From Streptomyces noursei ATCC 11455 (GTDB lineage: Bacteria > Actinomycetota > Actinomycetes > Streptomycetales > Streptomycetaceae), in contig NZ_CP011533.1 of NCBI RefSeq assembly GCF_001704275.1, positions 8,866,001 to 8,930,000 on the forward strand: DNA of 64,000 nucleotides, given 5' to 3'. Below are positions 9,893-18,410 of this stretch, piece by piece; positions within the stretch are counted from its first letter, which is position 1, and each line of letters begins with the position of its first letter. Under the pieces are notes generated by a model that searched no databases, was not told where the DNA came from, and was given only the letters and a program-made list of their open reading frames with translations. Position numbers and translations under genes: made by a program.

Positions 9893-10974
9893 CCGCCGAC
9901 GACGCCGTACTGCTGCGCACCGAGGGCCGGGCCGGCTACCTCACCCTCAACCGTCCCCGGGCGCTCAACGCCCTCACCCACGCCATGGTGCGCCGGATAG
10001 ATCAGGCGCTCACGGCGTGGGAGTCCGACCCGGCCGTGGAGACCGTCGTGCTCACCGGGGCCGGCGAGCGGGGCCTGTGCGCCGGCGGCGACATCCGTGC
10101 CATTCACGACGACGTCCGCGCCGGGGGCGGCGCGGCCTCGGCCGCCTTCTGGCGCGACGAGTACCGCCTCAACGCCCGTATCGCGCACTACCCCAAGCCC
10201 TACGTCGCCCTGATGGACGGCATCGTGATGGGCGGCGGCGTGGGCCTGTCCGGGCACGGCCGCGTCCGCATCGTCACCGAGCGGTCCCGGATCGCCATGC
10301 CCGAGACCGGCATCGGGTTCGTCCCCGACGTCGGCGGCACCCACCTCCTCGGCCTGGCACCGGGCGAACTCGGCACCCATCTGGCACTGACCGGCGCGCA
10401 GATCGGCGCCGGCGACGCCCTGCTGTGCGGCCTCGCCGACCACTTCGTGCCCATTGCGTCGCTGCCCCGGCTGATCGCGGACCTCGCCCATGTCCCCGCG
10501 CACGAGGCCGTCGGCCGGTACGTCCAGGAGGCGCCGCCGGGCGAACTCGCCGCGCGCCGGCCGTGGATCGACGCCTGCTACGCCGCCGACACCGTCGAGG
10601 AGATCCTCCGGCGGCTGCCGACCGACGAGGACCAGGCCGCCAAGGAAGCCGCGGAGACCCTGCACAGCAGGTCGCCGACCTCGCTCAAGGTCACTCTCGC
10701 CGCACTGCGCCGGGCCCGCGGCCTGGGCTCCCTGGAACGCGTCCTGGACCAGGAGTACCGGATCTCCTGCGCGGCCCTGACCGCTCCCGACCTGGTCGAG
10801 GGCATCCGGGCCCAGGTGATCGACAAGGACCGCAACCCCCGGTGGTCCCCGGCCGCACTGTCCGAGGTGACCGACGCCGACGTCGCCCGCTTCTTCGCCC
10901 CGCTCGGCGACCGTGAACTGGGGCTCGCCGCCGAGCCCGTCCCGCCCCGGGGACGCCCGGACGAGGGCCGCTGA
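9889..10974 (+). CDS. Enoyl-CoA hydratase/isomerase family, probable 3-hydroxyisobutyryl-CoA hydrolase
   Basis: 361-residue crotonase-fold enzyme. Residues LCAGGDIRAIH and the IVMGGGVGLSGHG oxyanion loop are crotonase features, while MPETGIGFVPDVGGTHLLG and the roughly 360-residue length with an extra C-terminal region fit 3-hydroxyisobutyryl-CoA hydrolases of valine catabolism. Expected reaction: hydrolysis of 3-hydroxyisobutyryl-CoA. The start ATG 9889 has GGAGG nine bases upstream; the longer frame runs antisense through the SRPBCC gene and was rejected. Followed by a very strong palindromic terminator. Confidence 0.88.
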   Translation: MTADDAVLLRTEGRAGYLTLNRPRALNALTHAMVRRIDQALTAWESDPAVETVVLTGAGERGLCAGGDIRAIHDDVRAGGGAASAAFWRDEYRLNARIAHYPKPYVALMDGIVMGGGVGLSGHGRVRIVTERSRIAMPETGIGFVPDVGGTHLLGLAPGELGTHLALTGAQIGAGDALLCGLADHFVPIASLPRLIADLAHVPAHEAVGRYVQEAPPGELAARRPWIDACYAADTVEEILRRLPTDEDQAAKEAAETLHSRSPTSLKVTLAALRRARGLGSLERVLDQEYRISCAALTAPDLVEGIRAQVIDKDRNPRWSPAALSEVTDADVARFFAPLGDRELGLAAEPVPPRGRPDEGR

Positions 10975-10979
10975 GCGCG

Positions 10980-11015
10980 CCGCCGGCCGGGCGCCCCGGG
11001 GCGCCCGGCCGGCGG
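10980..11015. terminator. 36-bp perfect palindrome, bidirectional terminator
   Basis: Bases 10980-10997 are exactly complementary to 10998-11015, giving 18-bp arms made only of G and C. It sits between the convergent hydrolase (ends 10974) and acetyltransferase (ends 11024). Confidence 0.85.
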
Positions 11016-11023
11016 GCGCTGGG

Positions 11024-11479
11024 TCACAACTCCCGTGTCATGAAAGTGCTGTTCGGGTCGGGACGGTAGTCCGCGAACGGCTCGCAGGGCACGAACCCGA
11101 ACTTCTCGTACAGCCTCCTGGCGGGCCGGAAGAAGTCGGCCGCACCGGTCTCCAGGCTCAGTCGCCCGAATCCCATGGACCGGGCCTCGGCGACGAGGTG
11201 CGTCAGCAGCAGCGAGGCGACCCCGCTCCGCTGGCGCGCGGGCGCGGTCCGCATCGATTTCAGTTCGGCGTGGTGCGCGTCCAGCCGCTTGAGCGCGCCG
11301 CAGCCCACCAGGCGGTCGCCGTCCCGCACCGTCCAGAAGGCGACCTCGGGCCGGCGCAGCGCGTCGAGGTCGAGGGCGTGCTTGCTCTCGGGAGGGGAGA
11401 TCGACCGCATCTCCTGGACGTGCTCGTCGAGGAACGTGGCGATGTCGGGCCCCGAGAGGTCGTCTCGCGCGATGTTCAC
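11024..11479 (-). CDS. GNAT-family N-acetyltransferase (small)
   Basis: 151 residues, nearly all GNAT fold: AELKSMRTAPARQRSGVASLLLTHLV carries the Q/R-x-x-G-x-G/A acetyl-CoA loop in diverged form (RQRSGVA), followed by GFGRLSLETGAADFFRPARRLYEKFGF, the classical beta5-alpha4 element. Resembles YafP/ElaA-like acetyltransferases. Start GTG 11479 with GGGAG upstream. Substrate unknown. Confidence 0.88.
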   Translation of the reverse strand: MNIARDDLSGPDIATFLDEHVQEMRSISPPESKHALDLDALRRPEVAFWTVRDGDRLVGCGALKRLDAHHAELKSMRTAPARQRSGVASLLLTHLVAEARSMGFGRLSLETGAADFFRPARRLYEKFGFVPCEPFADYRPDPNSTFMTREL

Positions 11480-11591
11480 GGTGGACTTGCTCCCTGACGT
11501 CGGGGGTGGTTGCGGGGCCCATCCTCTCCCGGCCGCGTCACGGCGCCGAACAGGCCCGGCGACGGGCGACGGCCGGGCGCCGCCCGCCGGC

Positions 11592-12137
11592 TCACTCGCT
11601 TCCGGCGGGCGGCTCCGCGATCGGGAACAGGATGGGGCTCAGCAGGTGCTGGGACCGGTCGGGCGCCGGGCCGTTCGCCAGTCGCGGCGCGATGACGCGG
11701 CGCAACTCGCCGATCAGGGAACGGAGTTCGTCGTCGCTGAGCCACACCGAGTGCTGCCGGTACCCCACCAGATCCTCCACGGGCGCGGCGTGATCCTGGT
11801 CGAGGTAGGCGTTGAACTCGGTCAGCAGAACGGTCATGGCCATCGCGAAGGCACGGCGATGGTCGTCGGTCGTCAGCCGTGCGGCGGTCTCCGGGGTGAT
11901 CGCCGCGCGCTCCTGGCACAGTCGGTACCGACGTTCCACCGCGCCGCGCACCCGGCGTTCGTCGGCCACCTCCAGGGCGCCGCCCGTGGCGAGCAGTTCG
12001 AGGTGCCGGTAGACGGTCGCCTTGGAGACGTCGCGGATCCGTGCGCACAACTGGGCGGCGGTCAGCAACTGCCCACCGCGCATGAGGTGAACGATGCGCA
12101 GACGTACCGGGTGTCCCAGCAGTTCCAATGGATCCAT
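11592..12137 (-). CDS. ArsR-like winged-helix regulator
   Basis: 181 residues. The N-terminal domain has the ArsR/winged-helix pattern HPVRLRIVHLMRGGQ, then SKATVYRHLELLATGGAL as recognition helix and wing. The rest is a helical ligand or dimerisation region. The start ATG 12137 begins the HTH homology; the longer frame would run through the operator. It is divergent from the hydrolase at 12200, and a perfect inverted repeat fills the space between them, so it very probably represses that gene and itself. Confidence 0.85.
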   Translation of the reverse strand: MDPLELLGHPVRLRIVHLMRGGQLLTAAQLCARIRDVSKATVYRHLELLATGGALEVADERRVRGAVERRYRLCQERAAITPETAARLTTDDHRRAFAMAMTVLLTEFNAYLDQDHAAPVEDLVGYRQHSVWLSDDELRSLIGELRRVIAPRLANGPAPDRSQHLLSPILFPIAEPPAGSE

Positions 12138-12159
12138 GTCCCTACGTTCGCATGCCGTG

Positions 12160-12188
12160 CTACCTTTCTCAAAACTTGAGAAAGGTAG
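12160..12188. promoter_or_regulatory. 13-bp inverted-repeat operator
   Basis: Perfect arms ctacctttctcaa (12160-12172) and ttgagaaaggtag (12176-12188) with a 3-nt spacer, in the 62-bp gap between the ArsR-like regulator and the hydrolase it faces. The right arm ends at the hydrolase ribosome-binding site. AT-rich against a GC-rich background, hence likely the binding site for the adjacent regulator. Confidence 0.8.
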
Positions 12189-12199
12189 GGGGAGCAGCG

Positions 12200-13516
12200 A
12201 TGAGGAACACCGCATCCACACCGGTAGCCATCGCCAAGTCCGTTGCGGAAAAGGCGTGTCGGGGGGACTTCGCCGGGATCGAGGCGCAGTTCGCACCGCC
12301 GCTGAGGGCGCAGGTCTCCGCGGCGGCCCTGCGGGCTGCCTGGGACGCCCACCTCGGAGGCACCGGCCCCGTCACCGCCCTCGGACGACCCGTCACCGAA
12401 CCGCTCGCGGCCGGACTGGTCCGGGTCGGCGTCCCCGTCACCTGCGCCCACGGCGGCCTCACCCTGGTCATGTCGATCGACGACACGGGCCTGCTCAACG
12501 GCCTGCGCCTGGCCCCGCCGGAAGCGGCATCCTGGACGCCCCCGCCCTACGCCGACCCGCGGGAGTTCGCCGAGCACGAGGTCACCGTCGGCTCCGGCCC
12601 GCTGGCCGTCCCCGGCACCCTCAGCCTGCCGCACGCCCGCGGCCCCCGCCCTGGCGTGGTGCTGCTCAGCGGCGGCGGCCCCTTCGACCGCGACGGGACC
12701 GTAGGACCCAACAAGCCGCTGAAGGACCTGGCGTGGGGGCTGGCCGACCGTGGCGTGGCGGTCGTCCGGTTCGACAAGGTGACCCACACCCACGCCGCCG
12801 CGATGGCCGCCAGGCACGACGCCACCATGACCGACGAGTACGTCCCGCACGCCGTCGCCGCCGTCCAGCTGCTCCGGAACCATCCCGCCGTGGACCCCGC
12901 ACGCGTCTTCGTCCTCGGCCACAGCATGGGCGGCAAGGTCGCCCCGCGCGTCGCCGCCGCCGAGCCGTCCCTCGCCGGTCTGGTGATCCTCGCCGGCGAC
13001 ACCCAGCCGATGCACCGGGCCGCCGTCCGCGTGGCCCGCCATCTCGCCGACCTCGCCCCCGACTCCGGCGCCCGGTCCCTGGTCGACACCCTCACCCGAC
13101 AGGCCGCCCTCGTCGACAGTGCCGACCTGTCACCCACCACACCGGCCGCCGAACTGCCCCTCGGGCTCTCCGGCTCCTACTGGTTGGACCTGCGCGCCTA
13201 CGACCCCGTCGCGACCGCCGCCGCGCTGGACATACCCCTGCTCATCCTGCAAGGCGGCCGCGACTACCAGGTCACCGTCGAGGACGACTTCGCCCGCTGG
13301 CGGGCCGGCCTGGCGCACCGGCCGGACGTCACCCTCCGCGTCCACCAGCCCGCCGACCACTTCTTCTTCCCCGGCACCGGACCCTCCACCCCCGCCGCAT
13401 ACCAACGCGCCCAGCACGTCGACCCGGCCGTCGTCACCGACATCGCCACGTGGTTGGCGCCCGACGCGGCTCTACGCGCCGAGCCCGCCGACCCCGCGGC
13501 TCGGGCCGGCACGTGA
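12200..13516 (+). CDS. Alpha/beta hydrolase with N-terminal DUF3887-like domain
   Basis: 438 residues. Residues about 1-110 match the DUF3887 type, a small NTF2-like domain that commonly precedes hydrolases. The remainder is a dienelactone-hydrolase-like alpha/beta fold with VVLLSGGGPFDRDG, nucleophile elbow VLGHSMGGKVAP, acid region LQGGRDYQVTVEDD and His in QPADHFFFPG. Probably cytosolic; substrate unknown. ATG 12200 follows AGGGGGAG. Expression is probably controlled by the divergent ArsR-like repressor through the intervening inverted repeat. Confidence 0.88.
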   Translation: MRNTASTPVAIAKSVAEKACRGDFAGIEAQFAPPLRAQVSAAALRAAWDAHLGGTGPVTALGRPVTEPLAAGLVRVGVPVTCAHGGLTLVMSIDDTGLLNGLRLAPPEAASWTPPPYADPREFAEHEVTVGSGPLAVPGTLSLPHARGPRPGVVLLSGGGPFDRDGTVGPNKPLKDLAWGLADRGVAVVRFDKVTHTHAAAMAARHDATMTDEYVPHAVAAVQLLRNHPAVDPARVFVLGHSMGGKVAPRVAAAEPSLAGLVILAGDTQPMHRAAVRVARHLADLAPDSGARSLVDTLTRQAALVDSADLSPTTPAAELPLGLSGSYWLDLRAYDPVATAAALDIPLLILQGGRDYQVTVEDDFARWRAGLAHRPDVTLRVHQPADHFFFPGTGPSTPAAYQRAQHVDPAVVTDIATWLAPDAALRAEPADPAARAGT

Positions 13517-13587
13517 CCCCGACCGCGGACCAGGTCGCGGGCCAGGGGCGGACAGACCCCAGGGCCGTCTTCGCGTCGGGCCGACGG

Positions 13588-13788
13588 CTACGAACCGGCG
13601 TCGGCCCGGCCCGGCGCCAGGTGCCGCTGGGCCAGGCGCAGCGGCCCCTCGGGGTCGTCCGCCCGGCGCACCTGCACGGGAATGCCGGGGTGCTCCGCCC
13701 GCCAGGCCCGCAGCAGCGGGACCGTGTGCCGACCGAGCGTGGCCCAGGCGAAGGCCAGTCGCAGTGGCCGAGGCTCGGCCGGGGCCAC
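13588..13788 (-). pseudogene. LysR-family regulator remnant (effector-domain start only)
   Basis: The minus frame encodes PRPLRLAFAWATLGRHTVPL and RAWRAEHPGIPVQVRRADDP, the typical beginning of a LysR substrate-binding domain. The N-terminal HTH is missing and the frame stops about 66 residues in, far short of the usual 290-320 residues. Its upstream end runs straight into a dehydrogenase C-terminus on the opposite strand, consistent with a deletion that removed the LysR HTH, the shared promoter and most of the dehydrogenase gene. Confidence 0.7.
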
Positions 13789-13924
13789 CGCCTTCACCGA
13801 ATCCCTCGACGCCTACGGCGACTTCTTCCCCGGCATGGGATCCGTCCGGGTGGCCGACGTCGCCCGGGCATACGTCCGCTCCGTGGAGGGCGCCCAGACC
13901 GGCCAGGTGTATGCGGTGAAGTAG
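13786..13924 (+). pseudogene. C-terminal remnant of an NAD(P)-binding short-chain dehydrogenase-like protein
   Basis: The plus frame from about 13786 encodes 46 residues including AYGDFFPGMGSVRVADVARAY and a QTGQVYAV end, resembling the last segment of extended Rossmann-fold NAD(P)-binding proteins. The residues encoded before this point are antisense to the LysR remnant and unrelated. The joint with the LysR fragment suggests these were once a divergent LysR/dehydrogenase pair now fused by deletion. Confidence 0.55.
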
Positions 13925-14095
13925 GGGCCGTGGGGGCCATGGGGGAGCGGGCCGGTGTGGCCGCCGGGGCGGGCGGCGGCGCGGCCGCGCCACCGCGGTT
14001 CACCCGGCCGGGGCGCGCCGGCGTGCCTGCTGGTGCGCCGCCGTTCACGCTGGTGGCGCAACGTCCCGCCCGTGCGAGCGAAGCCGGAGACCCCG

Positions 14096-15088
14096 ATGTC
14101 CCACCCGATACCCGTGTCCGGGGACAGCCGTCCGGAAGTGACCGGAAAGGTCCCCGACGATCTGCTCCGGGTCGGTGACCTGGACCCGGAGACCCTGACG
14201 GAACTGCTGGACCTGGCGGCGGCGATGAAGCAGGAGCCGCTGGGGTGGGAGCGCGATCTGCGCGGCGGCGCCATCGGCTGCCTCTTCGAGAAGCCGTCCA
14301 CCCGGACCCGGGTGTCCCTCGCCACGGCCGCCCAACGGCTCGGCATGTCGGCCATCGTCCTGAACCGCGACGAGATGCAGCTCGGTCACGGCGAGACCGT
14401 CGCCGACACCGCGTGCGTCCTGTCGTCGTTCCTCGACGCCGTCACGGTGCGCACCTTCGACCACGCCACGGTCGAGCAGATGGCCGACGCCGCGACGATC
14501 CCGGTCGTCAACGCCCTCTCCAACACCCACCACCCGTGCCAGTCCCTGGCCGACCTGCTCGCGCTGCGCGAGCGCTTCGGGGCCCTGGCCGGACTGACCG
14601 CGACGTTCCTCGGCGACGGCACGAGCAACACCTGCAACTCCTTCCTCGCGGCTGCCGCGGCGAGCGGGATGCACCTCACCATCGCCAGCCCACCCGAGTA
14701 CGCGACCGACGCGCACGTCCTCGCCGAGGCCCGCGAAGTGATGGCGCAGACCGGCGGTTCGGTCACGCTGACCACTGAGCCGATCGACGCCGTCCGCACC
14801 GCGCAGGCCGTCTACGCCGAGGTGTGGGTGCCGATGGACAAGCCCCACGAGCGCGAGGAGCGCGCCGCGCGCCTGGCCGCCTACCGGGTGGACGACGCCC
14901 TGCTGGCCCGGGCCCCGCGGGAGGCGGTGGCCCTGCACTGCCTCCCCGCCGTCCGTGGGGAGGAGATCACCTCCGAGGTCCTCGACGGCCCCCGGTCCCT
15001 GGTCTGGAACCAGGCGGCCAACCGCCTGCCCACGGCCCAGGCGGTCCTCCACACCCTCATCACCAGCAACCGCCGACGGACGGTCTGA
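14096..15088 (+). CDS. Ornithine carbamoyltransferase family protein
   Basis: 330 residues, full length for the family. The carbamoyl-phosphate site FEKPSTRTRVSL, the THHPCQSLADLL motif and the HCLPAVRGEEI ornithine-domain motif are intact, so it should form a citrulline-type product from carbamoyl phosphate and an amine. The loop that reads SMG in classical enzymes (which clamps ornithine) is here EVWVPMDKP, about residues 241-249, so substrate preference may differ. ATG 14096 has GGAGA upstream; homology starts shortly after. It stands alone without arginine-pathway neighbours and is probably a paralogue rather than the biosynthetic ArgF. Confidence 0.85.
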   Translation: MSHPIPVSGDSRPEVTGKVPDDLLRVGDLDPETLTELLDLAAAMKQEPLGWERDLRGGAIGCLFEKPSTRTRVSLATAAQRLGMSAIVLNRDEMQLGHGETVADTACVLSSFLDAVTVRTFDHATVEQMADAATIPVVNALSNTHHPCQSLADLLALRERFGALAGLTATFLGDGTSNTCNSFLAAAAASGMHLTIASPPEYATDAHVLAEAREVMAQTGGSVTLTTEPIDAVRTAQAVYAEVWVPMDKPHEREERAARLAAYRVDDALLARAPREAVALHCLPAVRGEEITSEVLDGPRSLVWNQAANRLPTAQAVLHTLITSNRRRTV

Positions 15089-15105
15089 CCGCCGGCGCGG
15101 CGACC

Positions 15106-15513
15106 CTAGGCCGTTCGGGACTCGTCGGGGGGAGCGACGTACTGAGCCACCCCGTGGCCGAGCGACCAGTCGATCGACTGGTTCTCCGTCAGGGTGACGA
15201 ACACGTTGCGCGGCTCGGTGCCCGCGTACTCCCGCGCAAGTTCGGCGATCCGCCGGTAGAGCGCCTGCTTCTGCTCGTCCGTGCGTCCCGCACGCAGGGT
15301 GATCGCGACGTAGACGATGCCGTCGTCGCGCTGCACGCCGAGGTAAGTGCCGTGGCGCAGCGTGCTGTTGACCCCGTCGTGGCTGACCAGGACCTGGAAG
15401 TGGTCGTCCGGCGGGATGCCGATCGTCTCGATCAGGGCGTCGTGCACGGCCCGGCCGAGCGCGCCGAGCCGCTCGCCGTCGGCCCGCAGTGCGTCGATGC
15501 GTACGAAGGGCAT
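15106..15513 (-). CDS. Tautomerase family protein
   Basis: 135 residues starting MPFVRIDAL, so Pro2 would become the catalytic N-terminal proline. The TLRAGRTDEQKQALYRRIAELA helix and VFVTLTENQSIDWSLGHGVAQY segment match the tautomerase_2/MSAD-like branch. Likely a cytosolic tautomerase or dehalogenase-type enzyme; substrate unknown. Converges on the carbamoyltransferase gene with an 18-bp gap. Confidence 0.85.
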   Translation of the reverse strand: MPFVRIDALRADGERLGALGRAVHDALIETIGIPPDDHFQVLVSHDGVNSTLRHGTYLGVQRDDGIVYVAITLRAGRTDEQKQALYRRIAELAREYAGTEPRNVFVTLTENQSIDWSLGHGVAQYVAPPDESRTA

Positions 15514-15587
15514 GCCGATTCTCCTCGCGGGGTCGATGCCGGAACGCGGCCGGCGGTGTCGTCAGCGGCGAGTGTACATACTAGTAG

Positions 15588-17102
15588 TTACAGTTCCGGT
15601 GAGGGGCCCGCCTCGCCGAGGTCGAAGGGGGCGGGGGAGCGGCCGTCCCAGATGCGACGGGAGGACTGCTCGGGATAGGGCACGGTCGCCGAGGGGGCGT
15701 CCAGGACGCGGGTGAGTTGCCGATCGGGATGGTAGGCGGCCCACCCGGGGTCGCCGGTGGTGGCGAAGCGGAGCCATGCCTGCTGGAGTTCCCGCGACAC
15801 CGCGACCGCCTCCGGGGAGGGCGGCTCGCCGAGGAGTTGGCGGCCGACGGGACTGTCCAGCGTGCCGAAGGCCAGGGGGACGTCGAGGCTGTGGCAGGCG
15901 CCCAGGCCGCCTCCGAGGCCGGGGGCGGCGAGTCCCAGCTCGAAGAGGAACGAGGTGCCGCCGGCCGCGACGTTCGCCTCGGCCAGGTGCAAGGACGGCA
16001 TCCGGAAGAGGGCGTCCGAGTACACCGTCTCCACCAAGGCGTCCGGGGTGGCCCGCGGGAGGGCGGCGCGGTAGGCGTCCGCGCCGTCCGGCCCCGGGGC
16101 GAAGAGCTCCAGGGCGGTGTCGGCGTCCCGGTCGGTGAACCGGCCCAGCCGCCCGCTCATGACGCTGAACAGCCGGAACTCGTCGCGGGTGTGGCCGACG
16201 AGGAGTTCGACCCCGTCCGCGCGACCGCTCGACAGCGCGGGCCAGGGTGTTTCGGTGAGGACCTGCCCGTCGACGACGGGGTAGACGGCGACGCTGGTCC
16301 GGGCGAGCCGGCCCCAGTGCGGGTGGTGGTCGGCGAGGTCGGTGCCGAGGGACGTGACCGCCTCGGCCAGTGCGCCGGGGGTGACGTCGGCGAGGGCGGT
16401 GGCGGTGGGCACGGTGCCCAGCCGGTCCGCGAGCGCGGCGGCGACCTGTGCGGCCAGGGCGGGGGTGCAGTGGTTGCCCGGCACCGAGTGGGTGATGGCG
16501 CGTCGGAACAGGCCGCGCGCCGACGTCATCGTCAGCAGGGCGGCGACCGACCCCGCGCCGGCGGACTGCCCGGCCACGGTCACGCGGTCGGGGTCCCCGC
16601 CGAAGGCCGCGACGTTCCGCCGCACCCAGTGCAGCGCCGCGATCTGGTCGAGGAGTCCGCGGTTGGCCGGGGCGCCTTCGAACAGCGCGAACCCCTCGGC
16701 GCCCACCCGGTAGTTGATGCTCACCACGACGAGCCCCGCCCCGGCCAGCGTCGCCGGGTCGTACATCGGGTCGCCGGAGGTCCCCGAGATGAAGGCGCCG
16801 CCGTGGATCCACACCAGCACCGGCAGGCCCGCCGCGCCCGGATCGGGTGTGCAGACGTTGAGCGTCAGCCAGTCCGTGCCGTCCGTCGCACCCGTCGGAG
16901 CCGGCCCGGACTGCGGCGCCGCCGGGCCGAACTCCGTGGTGCGACGCGTCCCCGCCCAGCGCGGCGCAGGTCCGGGCGCCGCGAAGCGGAGCGCGCCAAC
17001 CGGCGGTGGGGCGTAGGGGATTCCGCGGAACACCGCGTTTCCGTGCTGCCGGAACCCCTGCACCACGCCTTCCGTGGTGCGCACCCTCGGTCCTTCGGGC
17101 AT
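15588..17102 (-). CDS. Type B carboxylesterase/lipase
   Basis: 504-residue carboxylesterase_B protein. WIHGGAFISG oxyanion hole, nucleophile elbow VAGQSAGAGSVAALL (Ser), a GHTRDEFRLF acid region and ACHSLDVPLAFGT carrying the catalytic His are present. No signal peptide, so probably intracellular (p-nitrobenzyl-esterase type). ATG 17102 is preceded by GGAAGGAAG. Upstream is an AT-rich palindrome, suggesting regulation, but no adjacent intact regulator gene is present. Confidence 0.9.
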   Translation of the reverse strand: MPEGPRVRTTEGVVQGFRQHGNAVFRGIPYAPPPVGALRFAAPGPAPRWAGTRRTTEFGPAAPQSGPAPTGATDGTDWLTLNVCTPDPGAAGLPVLVWIHGGAFISGTSGDPMYDPATLAGAGLVVVSINYRVGAEGFALFEGAPANRGLLDQIAALHWVRRNVAAFGGDPDRVTVAGQSAGAGSVAALLTMTSARGLFRRAITHSVPGNHCTPALAAQVAAALADRLGTVPTATALADVTPGALAEAVTSLGTDLADHHPHWGRLARTSVAVYPVVDGQVLTETPWPALSSGRADGVELLVGHTRDEFRLFSVMSGRLGRFTDRDADTALELFAPGPDGADAYRAALPRATPDALVETVYSDALFRMPSLHLAEANVAAGGTSFLFELGLAAPGLGGGLGACHSLDVPLAFGTLDSPVGRQLLGEPPSPEAVAVSRELQQAWLRFATTGDPGWAAYHPDRQLTRVLDAPSATVPYPEQSSRRIWDGRSPAPFDLGEAGPSPEL

Positions 17103-17142
17103 ATCGCTTCCTTCCGCCGTTCCGCTCGTGCCTCCCAGGGTT

Positions 17143-17165
17143 ATAAGCCAGCTGTATTATGTCAA
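17143..17165 (-). promoter_or_regulatory. AT-rich palindrome and promoter-like hexamers upstream of the carboxylesterase
   Basis: ATAAnnCAGCTGnnTTAT spans 17143-17160, an imperfect 18-bp palindrome. On the minus strand TTGACA lies at 17165-17160 and a TATAAC-like box about 14 bases later, which is shorter than the usual 16-18 spacing. Position is 41-63 bp upstream of the esterase start. Probable regulator binding site. Confidence 0.5.
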
Positions 17166-17242
17166 CCGTATGGAAAAAGAAGGATGCGCGGATCTCACGG
17201 TGTTGCACGCCGTGCGGACCGTGCCGCATAAGGTGGCCCACC

Positions 17243-18370
17243 GTGGAACACGCATCGGATCTTGCGGATGACGACCTCGCGAAGGTCGTCTGGGCGAAGA
17301 CGGAACGGCCCGTGGCCCGGGGAGCGGCCGGCCACCTGCGGGAACTGGGTTCGGTGCTGACGGACCGGCACGCGACAGCGGTGGAGCGGGCTCGGTCCTA
17401 CGAGTGCAGCCTGGCCCACGTCATGCGGGCGCTCGCGCTCAGCCCCGGCCGGGACAACGTCGCGCAGCTGCTGGAACTCCTCAACGAACAGCGCACGTCC
17501 ACCACGTCCCCCGGCCTGCGGCTGCCCGCCATCGCCTCGTTCCTGGCCGAGGGGCAGCGGGTCGCGGACCTCGCCGAGCTGGTCTTCGACGGGCGTGCCC
17601 TCGACCGGCCCGCGGAACTGCGTGCCTGCCTCTTCCACGAACTGGTGCTCCGCGGCGTGGACATCGACGACTTCCTGCCGCTGCGGTTCTGGCCCCTCGG
17701 CCGGGCGGGCTATCACCCGCTGAGCTGGCTGCCGGTGGACCGCCGGGCGTTCGAGGCCGACGCCGACTTCCCGAGCCGTTCGACGCGCGGCGGCACCGGC
17801 GGCATGGACACCGGGATCCCCGGCGAGGGCCGTATGGACCCGCCGGTACCCCGGACGACCGTGCGCTCCGCGCTGCGTGACACCGCCACCGGCGAGCGGT
17901 ACGAACAGGTCACCGCCGCGGTGACGGCGGGCGGTTGGGGCGCCGGCGGTGCCTGGGTATTCCACCTGGAGGCATCCGCCGCCCCCGAGGACGTCCCCGC
18001 ACTGCTCCCCACCCTGCCCGTGGGATGTCTGGACGGGCTCGGCCCCACCGACCGCTTCGAGATCGCCCTTCGCCCCCTCGACGCCGTCTGGCGCCTGCTC
18101 TTCGCCACCGCGTCGATGGGAGGCATGTACAGCGACGGCGCGCACGGCGCCTACGGGCGGCTCGCGGCCTGGCAGTCGCTGGCCGGCCTGACGGGAGCGC
18201 CCAGGGGCGCCGACGCGGACGAGGTGGCACAACGCGCCCTGCACAGCACGTGGTTCCACTTCGAGGCCGACGCGGAGTGGTTCCACAACGAGATCTACGA
18301 CTACGGCCTCGCCTGCCTCTCACCGGACCGGCGGCGCCTGGCGGTCCTCGCCGCGACGGACACCGACTGA
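17243..18370 (+). CDS. Uncharacterised protein (DUF6183-like)
   Basis: 375 residues, acidic, no signal peptide or membrane segments. Features visible: a helical N-terminal half (LAHVMRALALSPGRDNVAQLL), a RFWPLGRAGYHPLSWLPVDRR segment and a C-terminal part with HGAYGRLAAWQSLAGL and WFHFEADAEWFHNEIYDYGL. The pattern recalls the Streptomyces DUF6183 family, assigned from memory with moderate certainty. GTG 17243 was chosen because the longer frame crosses the esterase operator. Function unknown. Confidence 0.65.
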   Translation: MEHASDLADDDLAKVVWAKTERPVARGAAGHLRELGSVLTDRHATAVERARSYECSLAHVMRALALSPGRDNVAQLLELLNEQRTSTTSPGLRLPAIASFLAEGQRVADLAELVFDGRALDRPAELRACLFHELVLRGVDIDDFLPLRFWPLGRAGYHPLSWLPVDRRAFEADADFPSRSTRGGTGGMDTGIPGEGRMDPPVPRTTVRSALRDTATGERYEQVTAAVTAGGWGAGGAWVFHLEASAAPEDVPALLPTLPVGCLDGLGPTDRFEIALRPLDAVWRLLFATASMGGMYSDGAHGAYGRLAAWQSLAGLTGAPRGADADEVAQRALHSTWFHFEADAEWFHNEIYDYGLACLSPDRRRLAVLAATDTD

Positions 18371-18410
18371 CGCCGTCCGACGCCGGTTCCCGTCCGCGCG
18401 CCGGGGCAGG

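Noticed and set aside
17170..17271. 33-codon frame (ATG 17170) after the carboxylesterase operator
   Set aside because: Starts like a small regulator but has no HTH, no ribosome-binding site and overlaps the next gene's start.
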